Positions 35,937 to 45,045 of a stretch of 64,000 nucleotides of DNA are shown here, piece after piece (the stretch's first letter is position 1; each line of letters begins with the position of its first letter). A model generated the notes under the pieces. It worked only from the letters and a program-made list of their open reading frames with translations. It did not search any database and had not been told where the DNA came from. Made by a program: the position numbers and the translations under genes. Origin of the DNA: Sphingobacterium athyrii (lineage in GTDB: Bacteria > Bacteroidota > Bacteroidia > Sphingobacteriales > Sphingobacteriaceae); NCBI RefSeq assembly GCF_003071065.1, contig NZ_QCXX01000009.1:1-64000 (forward strand), read 5' to 3'.

Positions 35937-36611
35937 ATGAAATTTTTAGGAATCAGTGCGTTTCTTTTATTAATGACCCAAGTGGGATTTGGGCAGGCTA
36001 AACAAAATGTAGGGGATTTTAGTTCGGTAGTCGCGACAGATAAAATACAGGTAGAATTGATCAAGGCCAATGAGCCTCTGGTGACATTCGAAGGGCAGAA
36101 CTACGAGAATGTGAAGGTGGTCAATACGAATGGTGCTTTAGCTTTAAAAATGAACACGCTAAATATGCTGCAGGGTGGCAATATCTCTGTGAAAGTTTAC
36201 TACAAAAGTTTGAAAAATGTAGAAGCAAAAAAGGGAGCAAAGGTGTTTGCTACGTCAAACAATACTGTGTTGGCTGATCATCTCAAAGTCTACGCTTCCG
36301 AAGGTGGTCTTGTCGATCTGCACGCGGAAGCAAAAAGTGCTGAAGTGAAAGTAACCTCCGGTGCAACAATAGCACTTTATGGTAAAGCGGAAAAACAGGA
36401 GATTATCTCCAATTTTGGCGGCAAATATGAGGGGAAGGATTTTAAGACGACAACAACTACAGTTACTGTAAACGGGGGTGGAAAGGCTGAAGTCAATGCG
36501 GTGGATTCCATCGAAACAAAGACACGTGGTGGCGGTACGATAGATGTCTATGGCAAGCCTGAACAACGCGTTGAAAAGAAAATGGCAGGCGGAACAGTCA
36601 ACTTTAAATAG
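35937..36611 (+). CDS. GIN-domain (DUF2807) secreted protein
   Basis: The 224-residue protein has a signal peptide (MKFLGISAFLLLMTQVGFG, cut near FGQA) and a head GIN domain: a right-handed beta-helix-like series of short repeats such as VKVVNTNGALALKM, VEAKKGAKVFAT, LKVYASEGG and EVKVTSGATIALYGKA. The family is common in Bacteroidota and is likely an envelope adhesin-like or structural protein; its role is unknown. It ends with a typical GGTVNFK strand. It stands alone between the aldolase terminator and the hydroxylase-like gene. Confidence 0.85.
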   Translation: MKFLGISAFLLLMTQVGFGQAKQNVGDFSSVVATDKIQVELIKANEPLVTFEGQNYENVKVVNTNGALALKMNTLNMLQGGNISVKVYYKSLKNVEAKKGAKVFATSNNTVLADHLKVYASEGGLVDLHAEAKSAEVKVTSGATIALYGKAEKQEIISNFGGKYEGKDFKTTTTTVTVNGGGKAEVNAVDSIETKTRGGGTIDVYGKPEQRVEKKMAGGTVNFK

Positions 36612-36844
36612 TAAACTGTCTTGATTTTGTCAATTTTGACTCTTGTGAATTCGCGGTTAAAATGCTGAAAATTTAAGAAAATTAGAGTTAAAAGATCAAA
36701 TAAAAGGTTTTAAGCTGTAAAGGACGTTAGCAGGTGTTTAACTTTTTTATTGAAAAGGTCAGATATTTTGTTTTTCTATCCTACACCCTTCTTCATTTGT
36801 GCTTAAAATACTTATTTTTGTGGGGGAATAATAAAAATAGTATT

Positions 36845-37513
36845 ATGGCAAAGCGTAATTATGTTTCAAATTCTACGGAATCTACACGCATGTTCAAAAA
36901 TGACTTTTTAGAGTCGTTGACGAAAGTGCACTGGAGCGTACCTTTGATTTTCTATGTACCCGTAGTTGTTTTCTTTTCATATAAAGCTCTGGTCTGGGGT
37001 GATGTTGATCTATTGACATATATTGGTTATTTTGTTTTTGGTTTGGCATTCTGGACAGCATTTGAATATGCATTACATCGTTGGGTATTTCATTTCCACC
37101 CGACATCGGAATGGGGGAAACGGATCGCTTTTATCTTTCACGGTGTACACCACGACTACCCTAGAGATCGGATGCGTTTGGTTATGCCACTTTCAGCCAG
37201 TATTCCGTTAGCGGCTTTGGTGTATTTTGGATTTACATTGTTCTTTTCGAATGAATTTATCTTAGCTTGCTTTTTCTCCGGATTTATGGTGGGTTATCTG
37301 ATCTATGATGAGTGCCACTACGCCATGCATCACGCAAATTTTAAGAGCGGAATCTTCAAACGTATTAAGCAACATCACATGCTGCACCATTATTCAGATC
37401 CAGAAAAAGGATTCGGTGTGAGTTCGTCCTTATGGGATGAAATCTTGCGCTCGGGTTTTGAGGAAAAAGAACCAAAAAAAGAGTCTTCGACATTAAAAGA
37501 AGAAAAAGCATAA
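36845..37513 (+). CDS. Fatty acid hydroxylase-superfamily membrane protein
   Basis: The 222-residue membrane protein carries the eight-histidine di-iron signature of the fatty acid hydroxylase/sterol desaturase family: HRWVFHFH, HGVHHDYP, HYAMHHANF and HHMLHHYS, between four or so membrane helices. It is about the size of yeast Scs7 without its cytochrome b5 domain, so 2-hydroxylation of an acyl chain is likely; sphingolipids of Sphingobacterium carry 2-hydroxy acyl chains. The ATG at 36845 is preferred over 36734 because the longer form adds a poorly conserved hydrophobic lead. A -7-like TATTTTTG lies at 36813-36820. Confidence 0.85.
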   Translation: MAKRNYVSNSTESTRMFKNDFLESLTKVHWSVPLIFYVPVVVFFSYKALVWGDVDLLTYIGYFVFGLAFWTAFEYALHRWVFHFHPTSEWGKRIAFIFHGVHHDYPRDRMRLVMPLSASIPLAALVYFGFTLFFSNEFILACFFSGFMVGYLIYDECHYAMHHANFKSGIFKRIKQHHMLHHYSDPEKGFGVSSSLWDEILRSGFEEKEPKKESSTLKEEKA

Positions 37514-37537
37514 CGCTTTTTATTAGATCGTATTAGA

Positions 37538-37573
37538 AAAAAAGCCTTTGAAATTTTTCCAAAGGTTTTTTTT
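37538..37573 (+). terminator. Terminator after the hydroxylase-like gene
   Basis: CCTTTG and CAAAGG pair around a nine-base AT loop, extended by A-runs and T-runs on either side. The remaining bases to the gpmA start at 37847 show no gene and only an AT-rich leader. Confidence 0.75.
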
Positions 37574-37846
37574 GTGGCAATAATTCCTGCTGCTGAAAAA
37601 ATAGGGGTGACAAAGCAAGAAAGAGCAGAATTTTTGAGTCGGTTAAAAAAGCAGTTATTCGAAGGAAGTGAAAATACAAAATTTACGCATCACTGAGCTA
37701 ACAGATTATTTTCCATAAAACAAAATCTGCGATAATGTTATTGTATTTATGGTTAGTGCTGAAACAGAGGAGAATTTAGGTTTCATAATACGAAGCCTAT
37801 ATAGACATGGTTTAGCTGACTATTCTTTGAAAAAAATAAATCAGTA

Positions 37847-38431
37847 ATGGCAAAATTATTTTTGGTCCGCCATGGACAGTCGCAATGGAACCTGGAGAAC
37901 CGTTTCACAGGTTGGCAAAATATTGATATTACAGCTTTAGGACAACTGGAAGCACAAAAGGCAGGAAAAGCATTAGCGAAAGAATCAATTGATATCGCAT
38001 TTACCTCCACATTAATCCGGGCGCAACATACCTTGCAGATTATTCTGGATGAAATCGGAAAGCCTGATATGCCAATTGTGATAAATGCCGCCTTGAACGA
38101 ACGGAGCTATGGAAATCTGGAGGGTTTAAATAAAGATGAAACAGCTGTAAAATATGGGGTGGAGCAAGTACATATCTGGCGCAGATCTTTTGATGTCGCT
38201 CCCCCGGGAGGTGAAAGCTTAAAAGATACCTATGATCGAGTGATACCCTATTTTGAACATGATATCAAACCAGAATTGGAGGTTGGTAAAAATATACTAA
38301 TAGTCGCACATGGTAACAGTCTAAGAGCATTGATCATGTATCTGGAGCATCTTTCGCCAGCACAGATACTGGAGCGGGAAATAGCGACCGGAGATCCCAT
38401 TACTTATCAATGGGATCAGATAATACATTAA
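37847..38431 (+). CDS. gpmA: 2,3-bisphosphoglycerate-dependent phosphoglycerate mutase
   Basis: The 194-residue protein is a short dPGM-type histidine phosphatase. The catalytic R8-H9-G10 motif (LVRHGQSQWN), the FTGWQNIDIT segment, ERSYGNLEGLNK, and the second histidine in IVAHGNSLRALI are all in place. It interconverts 3- and 2-phosphoglycerate in glycolysis. Length is shorter than E. coli GpmA (about 250) but normal for the shorter Bacteroidota form. It is a single gene, converging with feoB. Confidence 0.93.
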   Translation: MAKLFLVRHGQSQWNLENRFTGWQNIDITALGQLEAQKAGKALAKESIDIAFTSTLIRAQHTLQIILDEIGKPDMPIVINAALNERSYGNLEGLNKDETAVKYGVEQVHIWRRSFDVAPPGGESLKDTYDRVIPYFEHDIKPELEVGKNILIVAHGNSLRALIMYLEHLSPAQILEREIATGDPITYQWDQIIH

Positions 38432-38480
38432 GATAACCGTTTTTTTATTAGAATGAATACTCTTAGGTAAGCCCAGTTGA

Positions 38481-40664
38481 TCAGGCAAACAAGGCCCATG
38501 CTTTTGTTACAAGGAAACACACGATCAGGCCATAAAATACCGGTAATAAGGTTGCTACCGCTGTCCATTTACGGCTGCCTGTTTCTTTATAAATCGTGTA
38601 TATTGTTGTACTGCATGGGTTATGCAATAAACTGAAGAGCATCAGATTTACGGCTGTTAGTGTTGTCCATCCTCCGGCATGTAATAGGGCCGAAACTTGG
38701 TTTGCGGACCCTTCAAACAATATACCTGACCCAGCACCGACGGTACTGTCGCCGACCGCGATCACCGTTAACATTAATATCGTCGGAATAACAATTTCAT
38801 TGGCTGGGATAGCGACAATATAAGCGAGTAAAATAACGCCGTTCAGACCTATAAACAAACCCATTGGATCGAGTCCATGAATGAGCCATTGTGCTATACT
38901 CTGGTCACTGATATGAACGTTGCAAATCAACCATATAATCGCTCCGGCCGGAGCAGCAAAGACGATCGCTCGCCATAGGACGATCAAGGTACGGTCGATG
39001 AATGAGGTGTATACAGTTTGAAAAAATCTTGGTGGACGATAGGGTGGTAGTTCCAGCGTGAAGAAGGAGGATTCTCCTCTGAGCAAGGTTTTTGACAAGA
39101 GCCAGGACGTGAAAAATGTAAATGCAATGCCCAGTATTGCAATAAAAATAACCGCGAACATGGCGACAGATCCTGACCACTTCGCAGGAACCAAGACCCC
39201 AAGAAAAAGAGTTGCTATTAAAATCTGCGTCGGCCATCTTCCATTACATAGTGAAAAGTTATTGGTAATAATGGCAATCAACTTTTCACGGGGACTGTTA
39301 ATGATCCTTGTCGCAACAACCCCCGCGGCATTACAGCCAAACCCCATACTCATGGTCAGTGCTTGTTTGCCATGTGCGCCGGCTTTTTTGAATATACGAT
39401 CCAGATTGAATGCTACACGGGGGAGATAGCCAAAATCTTCCAATAAAGTAAATAATGGAAAAAAGATCGCCATGGGAGGCAACATGACGGCTATTACCCA
39501 GGCGGTAGCCAGATAGATCCCGTCAATTAGAAAACTACTTAACCAAACAGGGAAGTGAAGGTATATGGTCAGCTCCTTTAAAAAAGAATAAACGTGATCC
39601 AATAGCAGGTATGATAATAGCTGAGAGGGATAATTTGCTCCGGTAATCGTAAGCCAAAGAATAAACCCGAGAAGCAGGAACATAATTGGGAATCCCCAGA
39701 TTCGGTGCGTGACAATATGATCTATACTGCGATCCAGGCGAAATGACCGATTGTCGGAGTCAGTAGAAACATGTTCTTTTACGAGCTGACTGGCTTTAGC
39801 ATAAATCGCTTCAACCAGATCATTTCGATAATGATCTCCAAGTTTGACCCGATATTCGTTTGCGCTATGCAAGAGGGGAGATAAATTTTCATTGTTAATG
39901 GAAGGGGACAACCGTCCTTTTTGTAATGCATTAATAATATTTTTATCTTCTTCAATCAATCGCATGGCCAGCCAATTAACATTGGACAGGTTGTTATCCA
40001 GTATATGTAAACGTTTTGCGATAGCCGCGACAGCCGTGCCAGTCTGTTTCGCCAGTTGGAAAGATATTGTTTTTGCTGGTTGAAAGCTGCCGTCTGCTAC
40101 CTGATGGATGGCTGCTAACAGATCCGAAAGTCCTTCTTTGGTACGGGCACTGGTAGCGATAACGGGAATGCCAAGGTCCTTGGATAGGGTTCGTAGGTCA
40201 ATTTCTATGTAATGACGTCGTGCCTCATCAATCAAATTGATGCAGAGGACCGCTTTATTGCTGATTTCGAGTATTTGTAGTACCAAACTGAAATTTCGTT
40301 GGAGCCTGCTGGCATCAAGGACTATGACTGTGACATCCGGTCTCCCGAATAAAATAAAATCACGGGCAACCTCCTCATCCTCGGATGTCGAGAGTAGGGA
40401 ATAAGTGCCCGGAAGGTCAATGATTTTAAATTTTTCGCCTTGGTGTGAGTAGCTCCCTTCTGCTCGGTTAACTGTTTTGCCCGGCCAGTTTCCGGTATGT
40501 TGTTTTAGCCCGGTCAGTGCATTGAAAATAGAACTTTTTCCTGTATTTGGGTTTCCGGCCAAGGCAATCGTGTAAGCAGAATTTTCCGCATGCGCTCCCC
40601 ATTGTTTCAGTTTTGACGTTGGATTTAGCTGACAGGTGTCGCAGGCAGTATGTTTTTTCATCAT
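38481..40664 (-). CDS. feoB: Ferrous iron transporter FeoB
   Basis: The 727-residue protein has an N-terminal G domain with G1 GNPNTGKS (residues 37-44), G3 DLPGTYSL and G4-like NLIDEA, then a helical spacer and a membrane domain with Gate motifs (for example FGCNAAGVVATRIINSP and NEIVIPTILM). It moves Fe2+ into the cytoplasm at the inner membrane. A short Cys-containing start (ACDTCQLNP) precedes the G domain. FeoA is encoded 3 bases upstream, so the two form one operon under the promoter-operator at 40940-40970. The DtxR-family gene lies next upstream. Confidence 0.97.
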   Translation of the reverse strand: MMKKHTACDTCQLNPTSKLKQWGAHAENSAYTIALAGNPNTGKSSIFNALTGLKQHTGNWPGKTVNRAEGSYSHQGEKFKIIDLPGTYSLLSTSEDEEVARDFILFGRPDVTVIVLDASRLQRNFSLVLQILEISNKAVLCINLIDEARRHYIEIDLRTLSKDLGIPVIATSARTKEGLSDLLAAIHQVADGSFQPAKTISFQLAKQTGTAVAAIAKRLHILDNNLSNVNWLAMRLIEEDKNIINALQKGRLSPSINNENLSPLLHSANEYRVKLGDHYRNDLVEAIYAKASQLVKEHVSTDSDNRSFRLDRSIDHIVTHRIWGFPIMFLLLGFILWLTITGANYPSQLLSYLLLDHVYSFLKELTIYLHFPVWLSSFLIDGIYLATAWVIAVMLPPMAIFFPLFTLLEDFGYLPRVAFNLDRIFKKAGAHGKQALTMSMGFGCNAAGVVATRIINSPREKLIAIITNNFSLCNGRWPTQILIATLFLGVLVPAKWSGSVAMFAVIFIAILGIAFTFFTSWLLSKTLLRGESSFFTLELPPYRPPRFFQTVYTSFIDRTLIVLWRAIVFAAPAGAIIWLICNVHISDQSIAQWLIHGLDPMGLFIGLNGVILLAYIVAIPANEIVIPTILMLTVIAVGDSTVGAGSGILFEGSANQVSALLHAGGWTTLTAVNLMLFSLLHNPCSTTIYTIYKETGSRKWTAVATLLPVFYGLIVCFLVTKAWALFA

Positions 40665-40667
40665 CGT

Positions 40668-40916
40668 CTATTTATGGGTGATCAATATCTGTAAGGCATC
40701 TTCCCGACGCAAAGAAATTAGCGTTCCGTGTATATTGTAGGCGATCGGATCGCCCAAAGGGCTTATATTTTGCACAGTTATTTCGGTGCCCCTGACAAAC
40801 CCCAGGTCAAGCAAGCGTTGTCGAATTTCTTGACCGCAGTCCATTGTTATACCGTGGATGTTTGCGCGCTCGTCTTTTTTTAAAAATCCCAATGGTATAG
40901 TTTGTTTGTTTTTCAA
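40668..40916 (-). CDS. feoA: Ferrous iron transport accessory protein FeoA
   Basis: The 82-residue SH3-like protein has the FeoA pattern: LGFVRGTEITVQNISPLGDPIAY and ISLRREDALQILI. It supports FeoB at the inner membrane. The start is a TTG (complement of 40914-40916), because the next codons upstream contain a stop and no ATG lies near the N-terminal consensus. It is the first gene of feoAB. A TTG start suggests modest translation. Confidence 0.92.
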   Translation of the reverse strand: MKNKQTIPLGFLKKDERANIHGITMDCGQEIRQRLLDLGFVRGTEITVQNISPLGDPIAYNIHGTLISLRREDALQILITHK

Positions 40917-40939
40917 TGCTTATTTTATTTTTAGTTTTA

Positions 40940-40970
40940 CTAAATTATAAAATTAGATTATACTAACAAA
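40940..40970 (-). promoter_or_regulatory. feoAB promoter with DtxR-type operator
   Basis: On the minus strand TTTG (40967-40970) and TAATTTAG (40940-40947) are 19 bases apart. The spacer contains TTAG-ATTATA-CTAA at 40953-40966 (plus-strand reading), identical in reverse complement to the operator at the receptor promoter. A second, shorter TTAG-N5-CTAA lies at 40931-40943. Confidence 0.65.
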
Positions 40971-41111
40971 ATATTCCGTGACAAATTTGATCTAGCATTG
41001 TTCCTGTACGCTTGTACAGATTTATTTTTTTGACATAGATGGCAGTGGAGTCATGGATGCTGGCTCCAGCAAATAGGATGATGTTGAGTAAAAATAGCAG
41101 TTAGCTATTTT

Positions 41112-41771
41112 TTAAGAAATAGGGCGTACAAGTAAGGTTGCTGTTACTTTGCTACTGAGTACTTCTGCCGACCGGCTGTCATAACTAACTGTGATACTGC
41201 GGTCAAATGGTTCGATAGCGTGAATCGTTAATGTTGTGCCCAATTCGAGGTTTTTAGAGTTTAGGTATTGTAACAATTCTTTGGAGGAAGGCTGTACCGC
41301 CATTAATGTGACCACATTGCCAATTTTACAGGTGTCAAGGAAGATATAGTTCTCCGAACGCATTACACCATTATGGTCAGGGATTGGTGAGCCGTGTGGG
41401 TCTACCGTAGGATATCCTAATAACTGATCCATTTTGGTGAAAAATTCAGGCGAATGGATATGCTCGATCTGTTCGGCAATCTGGTGAACTTCATCCCATG
41501 CAAACCCCATTTTTTCAACTAGATACATTTCCGTGAGTCGATGTTTTCGTATAATAAGTGCAGCTTCTTTTTTGCCTTCTTCTGTCAATTTGAGGGGTTT
41601 ATAACTCTCATAATGGACAAAGCCCTTTTCTGACAGTTTTTTCATCATGCTATTGACCGTTGGCATTTTAATGTCCAGTCGTTTACTGATTTCGTTGACA
41701 GTAGCCTCACCTTTTAGGTATGTCAGATTATATAACGCTTTTAGATAGTTCTCTTCAGTCTGTGATATCAT
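41112..41771 (-). CDS. DtxR/MntR-family iron-dependent repressor
   Basis: The 219-residue protein has the DtxR layout: a winged helix (SQTEENYLKALYNLTYLKGEATVNE, seen here as separate motifs TVNEISKRLDI and TVNSMMKKLSEKGFV), the metal-binding dimerisation domain (RKHRLTEMYLVEKMGF, EIEHIHS-like EQIEHIHSPEF), and a C-terminal SH3/FeoA-like domain from about residue 150. It binds Fe2+ or Mn2+ and represses uptake genes. Its position between feoAB and a TonB receptor, and the shared palindrome at all three promoters, make it the likely regulator of both units and of itself. Confidence 0.93.
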   Translation of the reverse strand: MISQTEENYLKALYNLTYLKGEATVNEISKRLDIKMPTVNSMMKKLSEKGFVHYESYKPLKLTEEGKKEAALIIRKHRLTEMYLVEKMGFAWDEVHQIAEQIEHIHSPEFFTKMDQLLGYPTVDPHGSPIPDHNGVMRSENYIFLDTCKIGNVVTLMAVQPSSKELLQYLNSKNLELGTTLTIHAIEPFDRSITVSYDSRSAEVLSSKVTATLLVRPIS

Positions 41772-41775
41772 AACG

Positions 41776-41804
41776 CAAATTTACCAAATATTAGTGTTGT
41801 CTAA
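41776..41804 (-). promoter_or_regulatory. Repressor gene promoter with operator
   Basis: On the minus strand TAAATTTG (41776-41783) is a perfect -7 element. The palindrome TTAG-TGTTGT-CTAA at 41791-41804 lies just upstream of it, in the -33 spacer, suggesting autoregulation. No good TTTG -33 is seen. Confidence 0.55.
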
Positions 41805-41823
41805 TAGTAAAGTTAGAAATTAT

Positions 41824-41854
41824 TTTGTTAGTATAATCTAACTTGTTAGATTTG
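41824..41854 (+). promoter_or_regulatory. TonB receptor promoter with DtxR-type operator
   Basis: TTTG at 41824-41827 and TAGATTTG at 41847-41854 are exactly 19 bases apart, a textbook Bacteroidota promoter. The palindrome GTTAG-TATAAT-CTAAC at 41827-41842 fills the spacer. The receptor ATG lies 38 bases downstream. Confidence 0.75.
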
Positions 41855-41891
41855 CAATTCTAAATTTATATTTAATCAAAATAAAACAATC

Positions 41892-44204
41892 ATGACGGGA
41901 TTCAGAATTCTCTTAGCAACAGCTTTAATGCTGATAGTATTTATTTCCTTTGGGCAAACAGGTCGGGTAACGGGTAAGATTTATGACGGTAATGGGCTCC
42001 CGTTGAAATCGGTATCCGTGGTGATTCCTGCACTAAAGATGGGTACGAAGTCCAACAATCTTGGACAATTTACATTGGAAAAGATTCCCTATGGTACTTG
42101 GGGAGTGGAAGTCAAACATATCGGTTTTAATGTCTATTGTGATTCGATTCGGATCGACAGGGTTACTGTGGCCAGGGACATCCGCTTAGACGGTTCCATT
42201 TTTTTACTGGATGAAATTGTGGTCACGGGCACAAAAACATTCAAACGAAAAACGGAGAGTCCGGTAATTGTCAATATATTGGATAGTAAAACCTTGGACA
42301 ATCTACAGGTATGTAATCTTTCTGAAGGGTTGAAGTTTCAGCCGGGCCTGCGGGTGGAAACAGATTGTCAGACCTGTAATTATACACAGCTGCGGATGAA
42401 TGGGTTACAGGGCGGGTACGCACAGATATTGATTAATGGAAGGCCTATATTTAGCCCTCTGATGGGGCTTTATGGTATGGAGCAACTTCCTGTCAATATG
42501 ATCGAAAAGATTGAAGTCGTCCGTGGTGGTGGTTCCTCGCTGTATGGTTCAAGTGCGATAGGGGGGACTGTGAATGTAATTACCAAATTGCCGAAACAAA
42601 GCGGTTATGAAATCAATTCTTTTTACCAAAGTATCAATGGAAAGGCAAACGATTTTAACCTCGGTGGAAATGCAACTTTGGTCAACGAAAAAGGCAATTC
42701 GGGGACATCTTTTTTCTTCAATAAACGGGATCGGAGTTTTTACGATGCAAATGGGGATAATTTCTCCGAAATCCCTAAAATTGAAAATACCTCACTTGGC
42801 ATTAATTCATTCTATCGGTTTTCGGACAATCAAAAACTGGAAGTCTCCTTAAGCAATCTGAATGAATATAGATATGGGGGTGAGATGACGAAAAAACCGG
42901 CATACCTTACGCTTCAGTCGGAGGAACGTGTCCATAAAATATGGATGGGGAGTGCTGATTATCAGATTAATTTTAATCAAGATAAATCTTCACTGATCTT
43001 TTATACAGCTTTTCAAAATACCAATAGAAAACATTATACCGGAATATTTCCGGATAGTCCGGAAGAAATCGAAAATCATCTCAAAAACCCGCCTTATGGC
43101 GATTCAAAGACAACCACATTGCAGGGCGGTTTTCAATTGAACCACGAGATCAGCAATTTTTTGAACCATCGGAATGTGCTGACCGTCGGAACGGAATATG
43201 TGTCTGACAAGGTTTACGATGAAATTCCGAGTTATAACTATTTGGTCGATCAGCATACGAAAGATTGGGGAAGCTTTTTTCAGAGTGACTGGGACTTTGC
43301 GGACAAATTTAACCTGTTATCCGGTGTTCGGGTGGATAAGCATAATCTATTAGACAAAGCGATCGTCAGTCCGCGTGTGGCACTTTTATATAAGCATGCG
43401 CCCAATGCGCAGTTCCGTTTAAGTTATGGAACAGGTTTTCGGGCACCACAGGCATTTGATACAGATCTTCATATCGCCTTCGCTGGTGGTGGAGTCTCAC
43501 GTGTTCAATTAGCTCCTGATCTTCGGGAAGAGCGATCAAAGAGCTTCAGTGGCTCCTTAAACTACGACAAAGCTACGGAAAAATGGATTGCGGGTTTTAC
43601 ATTGGAAGGATTCTATACGCATCTGAAAGATGCCTTTGTACTCGAGGAAATCGGTACGGACGAGTTTGGTAAGGTGTTTGAAAAACGCAATGGAAATAAC
43701 ACGAAGGTAGCAGGGACTACATTGGAATTGCGCGCCAATTATACTAAAAAGGTACAACTGGAGACAGGCTTTACTTTGCAACAGAGCAAATATGAAAATC
43801 CTGTGTCTTATCTGGAAGGTGTTGAAGCGATAAAATCATTCTTGAGAACACCAGATGACTATGGTTTTGCAAACCTGAATATTACACCTAATAAGCGCTG
43901 GACGGTCAATCTGAACTATGTGTACACAGGTAAAATGAAGATCGCGCATGCTGGCGGTGCAGACAATTTTCCGGAAGATCAAATGGTTCATACAAAAGCA
44001 TTCTCAGAGGTAAATAGTAAAGTGTCGCATACTTTTAGTCTGTCAAAATTTAAAAATATGATCGAAGTCTATGCTGGGGTGAAGAATATTTTTAATGCTT
44101 ACCAACATGACTTTGATACAGGTAAAAATCGGGATAGCAATTACATTTATGGTCCTAATATGCCCCGAACTTTCTTTGTTGGATTAAAGATAAAGACCCC
44201 CTAA
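41892..44204 (+). CDS. TonB-dependent outer membrane receptor (iron-linked)
   Basis: The 770-residue protein has a signal peptide (cut near FGQTGR), an N-terminal CarboxypepD_reg-like domain (about residues 24-105), a plug domain (about 120-230, with GLQGGYAQILINGRPI and EVVRGGGSSLYGSSAIGGTVN), and a 22-strand barrel ending in NMPRTFFVGLKIKT. The plug contains an unusual Cys pair in ETDCQTCNYTQ, a segment also known in some metal and cobalamin receptors. It imports an iron complex or a related metal ligand across the outer membrane. It is divergent from the repressor gene and shares the operator, so it is probably induced by iron limitation. Confidence 0.9.
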   Translation: MTGFRILLATALMLIVFISFGQTGRVTGKIYDGNGLPLKSVSVVIPALKMGTKSNNLGQFTLEKIPYGTWGVEVKHIGFNVYCDSIRIDRVTVARDIRLDGSIFLLDEIVVTGTKTFKRKTESPVIVNILDSKTLDNLQVCNLSEGLKFQPGLRVETDCQTCNYTQLRMNGLQGGYAQILINGRPIFSPLMGLYGMEQLPVNMIEKIEVVRGGGSSLYGSSAIGGTVNVITKLPKQSGYEINSFYQSINGKANDFNLGGNATLVNEKGNSGTSFFFNKRDRSFYDANGDNFSEIPKIENTSLGINSFYRFSDNQKLEVSLSNLNEYRYGGEMTKKPAYLTLQSEERVHKIWMGSADYQINFNQDKSSLIFYTAFQNTNRKHYTGIFPDSPEEIENHLKNPPYGDSKTTTLQGGFQLNHEISNFLNHRNVLTVGTEYVSDKVYDEIPSYNYLVDQHTKDWGSFFQSDWDFADKFNLLSGVRVDKHNLLDKAIVSPRVALLYKHAPNAQFRLSYGTGFRAPQAFDTDLHIAFAGGGVSRVQLAPDLREERSKSFSGSLNYDKATEKWIAGFTLEGFYTHLKDAFVLEEIGTDEFGKVFEKRNGNNTKVAGTTLELRANYTKKVQLETGFTLQQSKYENPVSYLEGVEAIKSFLRTPDDYGFANLNITPNKRWTVNLNYVYTGKMKIAHAGGADNFPEDQMVHTKAFSEVNSKVSHTFSLSKFKNMIEVYAGVKNIFNAYQHDFDTGKNRDSNYIYGPNMPRTFFVGLKIKTP

Positions 44205-44322
44205 GTAAATTGACAAGTGCATTATACCGGATTTGTGCTAAATATTTCAATCTTGTTACGCTTAGAGAAATATTTTTATACTAATTTGGTGCTACCTCAG
44301 TAGAGCAATTATTAATAGCAAG

Positions 44323-44740
44323 ATGCAAAAGAAAATACTATTTTTTTTACTGATTTTAACCAGTTTCGTTGTGCCGTCCTATGCCCAGAACTCATCGGTG
44401 AACCAGCTTGCCAATGCATTTTTAGATACTGTCGAGCGGCATGCTTATCGTGGATCGTTGATCAAATGGGATTCTATCCGGCCAGTTTTTATTGAAGAGA
44501 CAAGGACAATATCGGATATTAATTCATTGGAACCTCATTTTAAAAAAATCTTAAGTAAATTGAAGGATGGTCATTCCGGACTTTTTTTTGAGAAAGCTGA
44601 TCAAGATAAGGCGGCTGAACAGGAGTTATTTGAGAATCCCAGAGATCATTACTTTCGACCAGCTTCGTAAGGCTGTAAAAGAAGCAATTCCAGTGTATAT
44701 ACAATGGGCTACTGACTATCTGAAAAAACAAAGGCTATAA
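44323..44740 (+). pseudogene. Internally deleted S41-peptidase-like gene remnant
   Basis: The first frame encodes a signal peptide (MQKKILFFLLILTSFVVPSYA) and an N-terminal helical segment ending in LSKLKDGHSGLFF, which resembles the start of Bacteroidota S41 family peptidases. It stops at 44668-44670 after about 115 residues. A second frame then continues with ITFDQLRKAVKEAIPVYIQW and ends at 44740, as if a 3' end had been joined after a large deletion. The catalytic part is absent. I cannot prove that both pieces came from one gene. It lies between the TonB receptor and a convergent beta-barrel gene. Confidence 0.5.
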
Positions 44741-44989
44741 AAGATATGTCTTGTTGTGTTATTATTTCAAATGGACGAGGAAAGTAAAGCACCTGCTGGG
44801 CTTTCGACGAATAATTCTGTAAGATTAAACTGTTTATAAAGAGCCCGATATAGCCATATGGCCAATTTAGAGGACCGAGGATCAAGGGTACGTGGAACCA
44901 GTACGGGAAGTTCTGATATTTAAAATAATACAGAGAAGACAAAATACTATAGGAAGAATGCGGTATTGAGACGCGAGAATAGTAAAACA
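44741..44989. other. Intergenic sequence without a recognised gene
   Basis: Short frames occur on both strands, but none has a supported start, family or composition. Some in-frame stretches look like decayed coding sequence, in keeping with the neighbouring remnant. Confidence 0.4.
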
Positions 44990-45024
44990 AAAATCCTGCT
45001 GGGAAATATCTTCAGCAGGATTTT
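44990..45024 (-). terminator. Terminator of the beta-barrel gene
   Basis: AAAATCCTGCTG and CAGCAGGATTTT form a perfect 12-base stem with an 11-base loop. It lies just downstream of the minus-strand gene ending at 45046. Confidence 0.9.
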
Positions 45025-45045
45025 GTGTTTCCGGATATATTTTTT

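Noticed and set aside
44709..44990. A 93-codon minus-strand frame
   Set aside because: It overlaps the S41-like remnant and a terminator, and its aromatic-rich composition looks like antisense of decayed DNA.
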